The notes under the pieces: model-generated
Seen by the model: only the letters and a program-made list of their open reading frames with translations
Told to the model about the DNA's origin: nothing
Databases searched by the model: none
Source of the DNA: Aromatoleum petrolei
Lineage (GTDB): Bacteria > Pseudomonadota > Gammaproteobacteria > Burkholderiales > Rhodocyclaceae
Length of the DNA: 64,000 nucleotides
Direction of reading: 5' to 3'
Assembly (NCBI RefSeq): GCF_017894385.1
Contig: NZ_CP059560.1
Location: 2,728,001 to 2,792,000 of the forward strand
Position numbers and translations under genes: made by a program
Shown: positions 56,476-63,360 of the stretch, piece by piece
How positions within the stretch are numbered: position 1 is the first letter of the stretch
How the letters are laid out: each line of letters starts with the position of its first letter

Positions 56476-57054
56476 TTATGAGAAAAGCCAAGGCCATGGT
56501 GGTGGCCACTTTTCTACGATTCCTATGATTGGTGCTGCAATTGCGACTGCAAATGGAAGAATGTGATCTGTTGCATGATGGGTGTGAAGTCCAACATGTA
56601 GGGCTGACTGAAAATTCCAAAAAAATAGCCTCCATAACGGCAATCGCGAAGTCTTTATGTCGACAACACTCCCCTGTCCAGGGTTATATCCTTGAAGCGT
56701 GTAGGACCAACTCAAAAATCCAATGCGCGTAAGCTTGTAGTCGTTAAAACGTTGTCCCACGCCATCCTGAACAGCTTGGACTTGCGTGTAGGTGCGTGCG
56801 AGCGAGTCCAGATGCTTGGCAAATGATTTTCTAATGTATTGATCGGGCTCTGCGCGCCAGTATTGGTAGTAACGGAGAAGGAAGTAAGCCCAAAGACACC
56901 AAGCGCTATAGATAAGGACCTGAACATTTCCAATGATCAACTCATTGCCAAGAAGCGATACCTTGGCAATTTGCACATTTGCAACGTCAAATAACACTAG
57001 AAATGCGCTTGTCGCTATGAGATTCCTGCGTTGGCGCAGCAGATCTGGGTGCAT
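56476..57054 (-). CDS. Unknown membrane protein, cassette gene
   Basis: 192 residues. Helices at about 13-32, 38-66 and 150-178; the middle (~70-145) is soluble and includes a WRAEPDQYIRKSFAKHLDSL helix. The C-terminus is Trp/Pro-rich. Lower GC and different codon use from the hydrogenase region. I do not recognise a family; small membrane proteins are common in cassettes. Confidence 0.7.
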   Translation of the reverse strand: MHPDLLRQRRNLIATSAFLVLFDVANVQIAKVSLLGNELIIGNVQVLIYSAWCLWAYFLLRYYQYWRAEPDQYIRKSFAKHLDSLARTYTQVQAVQDGVGQRFNDYKLTRIGFLSWSYTLQGYNPGQGSVVDIKTSRLPLWRLFFWNFQSALHVGLHTHHATDHILPFAVAIAAPIIGIVEKWPPPWPWLFS

Positions 57055-57076
57055 ATTGGTTTGGGTAGTATGCGCA

Positions 57077-57143
57077 GCCTAAAGTCTGACTTCACAGGCC
57101 TGCGCGGCATTTTGCGCAGGTCCGGTGGAATGATTGGTTGGGC
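57077..57143 (-). other. Integron attC site 4
   Basis: Plus-strand GCCTAAA (degenerate R') to GTTGGGC (R''), 67 bases, short-type palindrome with CCTGCGCGGC/TTTGCGCAGG. Ends the 316-residue unknown cassette. Confidence 0.8.
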
Positions 57144-57152
57144 CTCGGGAAA

Positions 57153-58103
57153 CTAGACGATGCACTGGTTGTTTCGGAGCCAAGCTTCAAACTGAGCCGT
57201 AACCACCGGAGTGGGAAGATCTAGTCTCCGCACAAGCCGTCTGATTCGCTCGTGACATGAATTTGGATTGGCGGGAACTTGAACGGCAGGGCCTCCGTGA
57301 CATGTCCTCCAACGACGCACGAACGCCTGCTCCGCGCCTGGGGACTTTGAAAACTCGGCGTCAAGCGTTGAGACAAGGCGAAGAACAATATCTCCGAAGC
57401 CGACGACACCACGAAGGCTCAGCTTGATCTGACTTCCCGCCGTGTGACCATTGATAACTGGCACTTCCTTGAGTCCTACTTGCGCGGGTGTAAGCTGGTT
57501 ATACGCAGCCTCTGCGGAAATAAAGTTCCTTGATGTACTGCCGCCAGCATGGACGAGGGAGTTCCGCGCCTCCTTGAAATAGCGGTAGCAGACCAAGAGT
57601 TGCTCGATATGCGGAGGCGAGTTCTTCTTATTCTTGGCGATAGCAGGATAGATGGAGCCAGCCATGATCTGCGAACCGCCTTGCACGATCAAATTGATAG
57701 CATGGAAACGGCCCCGCGAAGGAGCGCCGTTTTTAAACGTCGTTGGAAATTGCAGATGCTTCGATAGCGATGAGGCAGCGCCGAGTTCGTTTAGTGCGCC
57801 TTCGCACCAAGCTTCGTAAAGGGAGCAAAACTCGAAGAGTAGAAAGCGAGCGAACTCCTGCTGTTGATCTTGCCAAGAAGAGTCAATGCAAGATCGGCGC
57901 AAATTGGCCCCTCGAATACCGCTTCCAGCGACAAAGCGCCCAGCCAATTCGCTTTCGGTGGCAGTAGGAGACGCGGAGACATATCCGGCGACTTGCCACC
58001 GAAGATTCCAGATCGCTGTAGCGGTAGGCCATACGAAATCAAATACCTCAGTCAATCGACGGGCGACTTGTTTCGATGTGAGTAGAAACAACTTCTCTTG
58101 CAT
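57153..58103 (-). CDS. Unknown protein, cassette gene
   Basis: 316 residues from the ATG at 58103 (MQEKLFLLTSKQVARR); an upstream TTG lies inside attC site 5. Apparently soluble and alpha-helical, with WCEGALNELG (near 110) and a CYRYFKEARNSLVHAGG segment (near 195) resembling HEPN-type R-x4-6-H motifs (RNSLVH). HEPN ribonucleases occur in defence systems, but the motif alone is weak. Family not recognised. Confidence 0.65.
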   Translation of the reverse strand: MQEKLFLLTSKQVARRLTEVFDFVWPTATAIWNLRWQVAGYVSASPTATESELAGRFVAGSGIRGANLRRSCIDSSWQDQQQEFARFLLFEFCSLYEAWCEGALNELGAASSLSKHLQFPTTFKNGAPSRGRFHAINLIVQGGSQIMAGSIYPAIAKNKKNSPPHIEQLLVCYRYFKEARNSLVHAGGSTSRNFISAEAAYNQLTPAQVGLKEVPVINGHTAGSQIKLSLRGVVGFGDIVLRLVSTLDAEFSKSPGAEQAFVRRWRTCHGGPAVQVPANPNSCHERIRRLVRRLDLPTPVVTAQFEAWLRNNQCIV

Positions 58104-58121
58104 ATTCGCGAAGCCTAAGAG

Positions 58122-58192
58122 GCCCAACGTTTGACGTAACCGGCGCTGCGCGGCTTCATCGCGCAGCGTCCGTGTTGATGGATGGGTTGGAC
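58122..58192 (-). other. Integron attC site 5
   Basis: Plus-strand GCCCAAC (58122-58128) to GTTGGAC (58186-58192), 71 bases, with the CGGCGCTGCGCGGC/GCGCAGCGTCCG palindrome shared with site 7. Both boxes match consensus. Confidence 0.87.
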
Positions 58193-58193
58193 G

Positions 58194-59204
58194 TCATAGT
58201 GGCTGCATATTCAAGAGCGTGATCCTGTTGTCACCAGCAGGACGGCAATCGCCAATTGCGACGTCAAATCCTTGAGACTTTATCGATGTGCCAAGCGCAC
58301 GCAGGTATGTTTCATTAGGTTGGAAGTTCCCGAGCCTGAGAATTTGGCGCCCAAGGGACGTTACCTGATATATCTGAAGTTTTAGTTGGCGGGCAGGATC
58401 AGCATGCTTCACCAACAGGACGCGACCGTATGACACTAGAGCACGCTCAAAATGGTCGTTGGCAATTGAGGGCCACACAACTTCCAGCCCAAGGGCTTCA
58501 ACACCTGAAACAACGCCAAGCTCTTGCATGGAAAACAGCAGCGAAAACGGAACCCCCTGAGATTCGAGAAGCGTCTCATCATCTCGAAAGATGATGTCAT
58601 TAATAACGAACGGTGAGAGTCTCTCAATTGCCTTCGCTTCATCCTGCGAGAGATTTTTTAGAAACTCAAGTGTGCGTGGAGAGTACCGTCCCGGTTTCTT
58701 AATTTCACCCGCGAGAATCTTTCCCCAAAGCGACTGAAGTTCATCCGAAGATACACCTGCTGCATGTTCCCGCCACCGGTGAAGCCAGTCGTCGGAAACC
58801 TTCTCTTCAGGTGGCTCTTGAGTGTCATGAACGAGTTCTTGTTCTGCGAATACGACAACCTTGGCTAGGCTAATCTCCCGCCTAATAGCTTCGATACGGG
58901 CATTTTGCTGTGCAACCTGATCGATGCTAGGGAGAAGCAATGGTTGGGTTGGTGACGATGGCAGCAAGACAGGAGCGCTCTGCTGTTCTGACACCGTTCC
59001 ATCAGGGAGTAGGAACTTCTGCCCAGAACGAATCGCTTCCGCATCAACCTCCGCTTGGGCAAGGACAAGTAGTTCTTCGCGCCTCATGTCAATTGCAGTG
59101 CGGCCTTCTCTTCGCATTTGCCATGGCTTGAGCAGGGATCCAATGCCCTTGTCTGCAATTGAATCCCAGAGCTTTATCAGCAGTTTTTCACCGGGTACGT
59201 CCAT
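58194..59204 (-). CDS. DUF2806 protein, cassette gene
   Basis: 336 residues. The conserved N-terminal segment KLWDSIADKGIGSLLKPWQMRREGRTAIDMRREELLVLAQAE (landmark in part) and HAAGVSSDELQSLWGKILAGEIKKPG (near 150) are typical of DUF2806 (TIGR03899) proteins. A winged-helix-like C-terminal half follows. Function unproven; homologues often lie in mobile or defence-rich DNA. It ends two bases before the R'' box of attC site 5. Confidence 0.8.
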   Translation of the reverse strand: MDVPGEKLLIKLWDSIADKGIGSLLKPWQMRREGRTAIDMRREELLVLAQAEVDAEAIRSGQKFLLPDGTVSEQQSAPVLLPSSPTQPLLLPSIDQVAQQNARIEAIRREISLAKVVVFAEQELVHDTQEPPEEKVSDDWLHRWREHAAGVSSDELQSLWGKILAGEIKKPGRYSPRTLEFLKNLSQDEAKAIERLSPFVINDIIFRDDETLLESQGVPFSLLFSMQELGVVSGVEALGLEVVWPSIANDHFERALVSYGRVLLVKHADPARQLKLQIYQVTSLGRQILRLGNFQPNETYLRALGTSIKSQGFDVAIGDCRPAGDNRITLLNMQPL

Positions 59205-59229
59205 GGATTACTCCGCGGCAGTTGATGAC

Positions 59230-59317
59230 GCCCAACGTTCAAGCTAACCGGCAGACAAAAGCGTAGCTTTTGGCTGTCCAGCGACCGAAGGGAGCGAGGT
59301 TGAGCGCCGGGTTAGGC
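59230..59317 (-). other. Integron attC site 6
   Basis: Plus-strand GCCCAAC (59230-59236) to GTTAGGC (59311-59317), 88 bases, containing the CAAAAGCGTAGCTTTTGGC stem. Boxes are perfect. The R'' box overlaps the stop codon of the DUF6998-like gene. Confidence 0.88.
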
Positions 59318-59764
59318 CACGGTTCTTGGAAGGCGATCATCTTCAGCCACAGTGGGCATGATGCGCCGAAGCGCGGAGAGTGAGACTTGATACTGCCCGT
59401 TCTTCGGCCGCGGCTTGTGACTGACAAGCGACCAAACTAGAGCACCTGGACCGTTGTATTCCTCGGTGAATGTTCCATCGCGCGCAAGCCGAAGGACAAG
59501 TAGATGCTGCGGCTTACTAGATAAGGCCACCCGGTTACCTTGGGTCGCTTTGACCTGAACTTGGCGCTCGCCACAGATGCCATCATGGCATTCAGCAGAT
59601 GCGTCGGATAGCGAGATGCCATAGTGATATGAGGCAAGCGCCTCGCCCAAACTGCCAACCAGATGTCCGTCCGGTGTGAAATGCCTGCCTGGAAACATTT
59701 TCTCCAGTTCGTCCACCGCTTCGTAGATCCTTCGTAAAAGCTGTGGGAAAAGTTGCTTGTCCAT
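59312..59764 (-). CDS. DUF6998-like, nuclease-fold-like protein, cassette gene
   Basis: 150 residues. GRHFTPDGHLVGSLGEALASYHYG (landmark in part) followed by an Asp and then RQVQVKATQGN fits an E...D...QxK pattern like that of PD-(D/E)xK nucleases, near residues 40-80. The rest, LSSKPQHLLVLRLARDGTFTEEYNGPG, matches DUF6998 style. Nuclease activity is inferred from the pattern, not shown. Defence or DNA-repair roles are possible. Confidence 0.7.
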   Translation of the reverse strand: MDKQLFPQLLRRIYEAVDELEKMFPGRHFTPDGHLVGSLGEALASYHYGISLSDASAECHDGICGERQVQVKATQGNRVALSSKPQHLLVLRLARDGTFTEEYNGPGALVWSLVSHKPRPKNGQYQVSLSALRRIMPTVAEDDRLPRTVA

Positions 59765-59768
59765 AAGC

Positions 59769-59837
59769 GCCTAACGTGAAGGTCACCGGCGCTGCGCGGC
59801 TTTATCGCGCAGCGTCCGGTGGACCGATGGGTTGGGC
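59769..59837 (-). other. Integron attC site 7
   Basis: Plus-strand GCCTAAC (59769-59775) to GTTGGGC (59831-59837), 69 bases, short type. The methyltransferase reading frame runs about 55 bases into this site before stopping at 59783. Confidence 0.88.
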
Positions 59838-61060
59838 GTCTGCTGACGCGGCCTTGCCTTCTTGCGGAAAACAAGCAATTCCCACTCAATAGGGCGCGAA
59901 TACTCGGGCTGTACTGAATTTCTCAGTAGGTCGGCTGCTTCTTTGGGTATGACGTCCCCTGCGTGCGCCTGCAAGGCGTCAAAAACGGATTTTGTAAGCG
60001 CCTTAAGACGCTCCCCATAGCCGTCCTTCCACGAGTAACCCATGACAGAATCACTGAGCATTACCCTTTGGCATCGAGCAACTAGCTTTCGATTGCTGTA
60101 GCGGCCTAAAACGATGGTTTTTTCGATCTCTCCGTAGACTTCCTTGTACTTCTTCGAGGAGCTCTTTGCACCGACCACAACAAGAATGCCATCGTTTCTT
60201 AGGTACCTAGCGCAGTTTTCAATTTCCTTTGAGAAGGCGGCGGTTTGTTCCTTGGTGGTAAGGAAATTACTAAACACAATTAGGTCGAAGCGGTGCCTTC
60301 TAACGTAATGAAAAGGAACTTGCTCACCATCGTCGTCTCGTTCCAAACGGATTTCTGTTTGATTGAATTCGAGGTTCTGAAAGTCGTCGAACGTACCGTG
60401 ATGGAATGGAACGAGCCAAGGAATCTGGGTCGGGCAGTAATAATTAACGAACTCAGTGAAGTGATGCAACCAATTGCGAAACTGGTAACTGCGTTCCACG
60501 TAATCGATGGAAAACCCTGCCTGTTCACGAATGCTGTCTTCGTTTTGCCTCTTGGGTAGAGTGTTGCTATAGAAATCCGATACTGCGTACATCGAAGGGC
60601 CGGGACCGGTTCCAACGTCCAAGATCCTTACCCCGTCAGTACGCAAGGGCATTAGCTTGATCTGATGCAGGTACTCAAAGATCAATTGAAATCGATGGTA
60701 CCTGTCAAGAAAGTGAAGCAGCGCATATGCCTCGGCTGTACCTGGCTCCTCATATGTGATTTGGTCACAGTGCTTCAGCACATTTAGGAGCTGACATGCG
60801 ACGGATCTGGCGAATACCGGATCGTCATTCAGTCGTCGCAGCAGGAATTCCGCGAGAAGCGACTCCAATTCAAGAAAACGCCTCCCATTTACAGACCGAA
60901 GTGTTCTTCTAGCGCAAATGACGTTAATCCGATACGCGATCAATCTGCGCTGAACCATGGCCGCTCGTGCCAGTCGCCACTTCCACGAAGTCAACGTGCT
61001 TCGTATGCGTAACTGATATCGTCGTCCATGCTTATGGAGTGCTCCGATGATTGTTTGCAT
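59783..61060 (-). CDS. Class I SAM-dependent methyltransferase-like protein, cassette gene
   Basis: 425 residues. Basic N-terminal region (1-60), a helical segment, then SAM-binding motif I RILDVGTGPGPSMY (145-158) and a later strand HRFDLIVFSNFLTTKEQ with DGILVVVGAKSSSKKY. An insertion of ~100 residues separates them. The last ~18 residues (VHRTLRDKAAQRR) are encoded by attC site 7. Substrate unknown. An ATG at 61060 is used. Confidence 0.75.
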   Translation of the reverse strand: MQTIIGALHKHGRRYQLRIRSTLTSWKWRLARAAMVQRRLIAYRINVICARRTLRSVNGRRFLELESLLAEFLLRRLNDDPVFARSVACQLLNVLKHCDQITYEEPGTAEAYALLHFLDRYHRFQLIFEYLHQIKLMPLRTDGVRILDVGTGPGPSMYAVSDFYSNTLPKRQNEDSIREQAGFSIDYVERSYQFRNWLHHFTEFVNYYCPTQIPWLVPFHHGTFDDFQNLEFNQTEIRLERDDDGEQVPFHYVRRHRFDLIVFSNFLTTKEQTAAFSKEIENCARYLRNDGILVVVGAKSSSKKYKEVYGEIEKTIVLGRYSNRKLVARCQRVMLSDSVMGYSWKDGYGERLKALTKSVFDALQAHAGDVIPKEAADLLRNSVQPEYSRPIEWELLVFRKKARPRQQTPNPSVHRTLRDKAAQRR

Positions 61061-61085
61061 CTATCCTGCTTTTATCCGTGAAGGC

Positions 61086-61157
61086 GCCCAACGTCGGCCT
61101 TCAGCGGACGGCAAAAAGCGTAGCTTTTTGGCGGTCCGCTGCAAGCACTGGTTAGCG
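61086..61157 (-). other. Integron attC site 8
   Basis: Plus-strand GCCCAAC (61086-61092) to GTTAGCG (61151-61157), 72 bases, with CGGACGGCAAAAAGCG/GCTTTTTGGCGGTCCG stems. The R'' box has one deviating base. Confidence 0.8.
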
Positions 61158-61403
61158 CGATGCTCGGCGAGCGGCACCGCGCGGAATGAACAAAGGACAC
61201 GTTTCGCGTGCCACGGATGCTGGATCGAAGTGCCACTGCCCAAAGTCCCTTCGTGCAAGCAAGTTCCGGCGGACGGGGCAGAGCGCATAACGGCTCCCAC
61301 CATGCCGTTGATTGCAGCGCATTGAGGGCGAGCTCGGCTGGAGCTTTTCGCAGCCCTCGGATTCTCAACGGACAATGCATTCATGCTACGCATAAATAAC
61401 CGG
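61158..61403 (-). other. Cassette without a clear gene
   Basis: About 246 bases between attC sites 8 and 9. Open frames are present on both strands but they run through attC sequence and lack ribosome sites, so I call none. It could carry a small RNA, a promoter, or be a degraded cassette. Confidence 0.55.
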
Positions 61404-61461
61404 CGCTAACGTTGGAGTTCAGCGGCTGCCGAAGGCAGTCCGCTGCAATGAGGGGTTAGCC
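61404..61461 (-). other. Integron attC site 9
   Basis: Plus-strand CGCTAAC (61404-61410) to GTTAGCC (61455-61461), 58 bases, the shortest site, with GTTCAGCGGCTGCCG/CGGCAGTCCGCTGC palindrome. Its R'' box overlaps the TIR-gene stop codon. Confidence 0.82.
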
Positions 61462-62283
61462 TGCTGTGTGGGGACTTGTTTGAAGAACTCGCACAACCTC
61501 CTGAACAACATGTTCAAGGCCTTGATCCGTGGAAACGGCAAGGCGCCCAGCAAGAAGAGGCGAATACTGTTGAACCTGTGCTGCGGAGACGCGGTGCCAG
61601 ATTGGCAGAACAACTTTGACTCCGTTGGACTCTCTGGCAACCAACCCGTCTAGCTCCATTTGTGGCCAGTGCTTCGAAAAAAAGGAGTGGCTGAGGATGA
61701 CGATTCCGAAGCGTGAATTAGCCAGCCCGCGATCAATGGACTTTCGCAGGCTATCGCCGAGTGTCAATTCGAAGTTGTCGTACCAAACACGAACACCCTG
61801 CTGAACCAGAGCGACTGAGAGCGGTTCGGCAATGGACGCTTTGTCTTCGTGGGCGTGAGAAATAAAGACATCCCACTGTGGCTGTCGTGCTGGCACTAGC
61901 TGCTCCTTAAAAACAAGATCAACCGAACGTGGGCGCGGGTTTGCTACGGGATGACCAGATTGAGATGCGATCCATTCGAGCAGATACGTTTTATCTTCGA
62001 CGCTTGGCGGCGAGTACTTTTGATAAATATCGGAGGTCAGCATGTCTTGAAGTAGCGCTAGCTGCTTTGCCTTAGGAAAGCGAGCAAGGCAGTCTTGCAG
62101 GATTTGCTTTCGGCTTGGGGCTCCGCCACTCCACGGGTACTGCTCGATGTTTTCATCATGGCGGGCGAAGTACTGCAACATTTCTGGACCTGAGAGCCCA
62201 GTCTCGCCAGCGAGCGTGGCGTCCAAACGCTTCTGGATTGCGAACGGGAGCACGAGGTTTTGTTGGGGCTTTGCGAGGCTCAT
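61456..62283 (-). CDS. TIR-domain protein, cassette gene (candidate defence effector)
   Basis: 275 residues. The N-terminal ~130 residues are helical and unrecognised. The C-terminal TIR domain (137-~265) has WDVFISHAHEDK, VWYDNFELTLGDSLRKSIDRGL, VILSHSFFSKHW and PQMELDGL; Glu210 is the likely NADase residue. Bacterial TIR proteins deplete NAD or make signalling nucleotides during antiphage defence. No partner cassette is obvious, so the N-terminal part may be the sensor. Confidence 0.83.
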   Translation of the reverse strand: MSLAKPQQNLVLPFAIQKRLDATLAGETGLSGPEMLQYFARHDENIEQYPWSGGAPSRKQILQDCLARFPKAKQLALLQDMLTSDIYQKYSPPSVEDKTYLLEWIASQSGHPVANPRPRSVDLVFKEQLVPARQPQWDVFISHAHEDKASIAEPLSVALVQQGVRVWYDNFELTLGDSLRKSIDRGLANSRFGIVILSHSFFSKHWPQMELDGLVARESNGVKVVLPIWHRVSAAQVQQYSPLLAGRLAVSTDQGLEHVVQEVVRVLQTSPHTAG

Positions 62284-62293
62284 CTTTTCAGCG

Positions 62294-62362
62294 GGCTAAC
62301 GTGGAAATCACCGGACGGCAAAAGCGCAGCTTTTGACGGTCCGGTGCATTGCAGGGTTAGAA
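62294..62362 (-). other. Integron attC site 10
   Basis: Plus-strand GGCTAAC (62294-62300) to GTTAGAA (62356-62362), 69 bases, with CACCGGACGGCAAAAGCGC/GCTTTTGACGGTCCGGTG stems. R'' ends AA instead of RY, a mild deviation. Confidence 0.82.
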
Positions 62363-62471
62363 CTTTTTTAACCAAGAGATATGCTTACACCGGAACATAC
62401 CCTCAGATTTAACCCCTGTGCGCCTGCTTATTGGAGAAGGGATGCCGCCGGCTCAGGTAAAGAATGACGCG

Positions 62472-62687
62472 CTATTCTTCTTTCAGAATGGATTCTACCG
62501 ATCCCCCATTCGCTGCCTTGTAGCACTGGCGATAAAGTTTAAGCCAATAATCCTTGGTTTCTTGAGCGCCTCTGTCAGTTGCGTAGCATTTTTCGCCAAT
62601 GAACTTCATTAGATCAAAGGCAACTCGTTGCTTTGCGTCACTGACAACGGAAACGGGACCAGATACGGATACGGATTCATTCGCCAT
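62472..62687 (-). CDS. Small unknown protein, cassette gene
   Basis: 71 residues (MANESVSVSGPVSVVSD...). No signal or membrane helix; a helical C-terminal half with two cysteines and YWLKLYRQCYKAANGG. Ends 110 bases before attC site 10, so the cassette has a long 3' leader; starts 32 bases from attC site 11. An AGGTAAT sequence before the ATG is a weak ribosome site. Function unknown. Confidence 0.6.
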   Translation of the reverse strand: MANESVSVSGPVSVVSDAKQRVAFDLMKFIGEKCYATDRGAQETKDYWLKLYRQCYKAANGGSVESILKEE

Positions 62688-62718
62688 GATTACCTCGTGT
62701 GGTTGTGGTCGGTGAAAG

Positions 62719-62785
62719 TTCTAACGTCTGAGTTCACCGGCCTGCGCGGCTCTTTGCGCAGGTCCGATGGAATGACGGGTTGGGC
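62719..62785 (-). other. Integron attC site 11
   Basis: Plus-strand TTCTAAC (62719-62725) to GTTGGGC (62779-62785), 67 bases, short type with GGCCTGCGCGGC/TTTGCGCAGGTCCG, close to site 4. Confidence 0.83.
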
Positions 62786-62787
62786 CT

Positions 62788-63216
62788 CTACGCGGCCTTT
62801 GCCTGGGCGGCCTGATCCTGGGTTTCCATGAACACTCGGCGAAAGCTCATTGGATTTGAAATGCCAGGGATTGGCGCTTGCGGGTTGCCGGCACCGGAGA
62901 CCACCAGCGAGCCGAAATTGAAGATGCGCCCAAGAATGCCTTGGTTAACTTGGATGCTCTCGACCTTGTTGATATTGAGTTCGATGGTCTGACGGCTGAT
63001 GAAGCCGAACTTGGCGATGACTCGCTTGTTCGTTACGGCAAGCTCGGTCGTCTTGTAACGGACGAAGGCGACCAGCCAGAAAATTAAACCAAGACCATAC
63101 AAGGCCAGAAACAGAAGGCCCAGAAGAATTAGCGGCGCAAGGGACCACAAGCTGATGTTTCCGGTATAAACAACCTTCTCGTCCTTGATGAGCGCGCCGT
63201 CGATGTAGCTTGCCAT
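62788..63216 (-). CDS. PH-domain (bPH2) membrane protein, cassette gene
   Basis: Start at the ATG at 63216 (MASYIDGALIKDEKVV), with an AAAGGGAG ribosome site; 142 residues. Two membrane helices (about 23-50) precede a bacterial pleckstrin-like domain (YKTTELAVTNKRVIAKFGFISRQTIELNINKVESIQV, landmark in part). Membrane-associated; role unknown. The stop lies three bases from the R'' box of attC site 11. Confidence 0.85.
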   Translation of the reverse strand: MASYIDGALIKDEKVVYTGNISLWSLAPLILLGLLFLALYGLGLIFWLVAFVRYKTTELAVTNKRVIAKFGFISRQTIELNINKVESIQVNQGILGRIFNFGSLVVSGAGNPQAPIPGISNPMSFRRVFMETQDQAAQAKAA

Positions 63217-63266
63217 GTAGTTACTCCCTTTCTTGGTTGAAATGCGAACGGTGTTACGAATAAGAG

Positions 63267-63360
63267 GCCCAACGTTCAAAGTGAGGGGCAGCCGGAGCGC
63301 GAAGCGCGGAGGGGACCAAAAGCGTAGCTTTTGGCTGTCCCCTCGACTGCCGAGTTAGGC
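63267..63360 (-). other. Integron attC site 12
   Basis: Plus-strand GCCCAAC (63267-63273) to GTTAGGC (63354-63360), 94 bases, very similar to sites 1 and 3 (GTGAGGGGCAGCCGGAGCG ... CCAAAAGCGTAGCTTTTGG). Perfect boxes. It ends the metalloprotease cassette. Confidence 0.88.

Noticed and set aside
61061..61393. A 110-residue minus-strand frame in the gene-less cassette
   Set aside because: It reads through attC site 8, has no ribosome site, and its C-terminal part is simply translated attC.
55348..63360. The regularly repeated palindromes considered as a CRISPR array
   Set aside because: Repeats are separated by complete genes of varying length, differ in sequence, and carry integron R'/R'' boxes.
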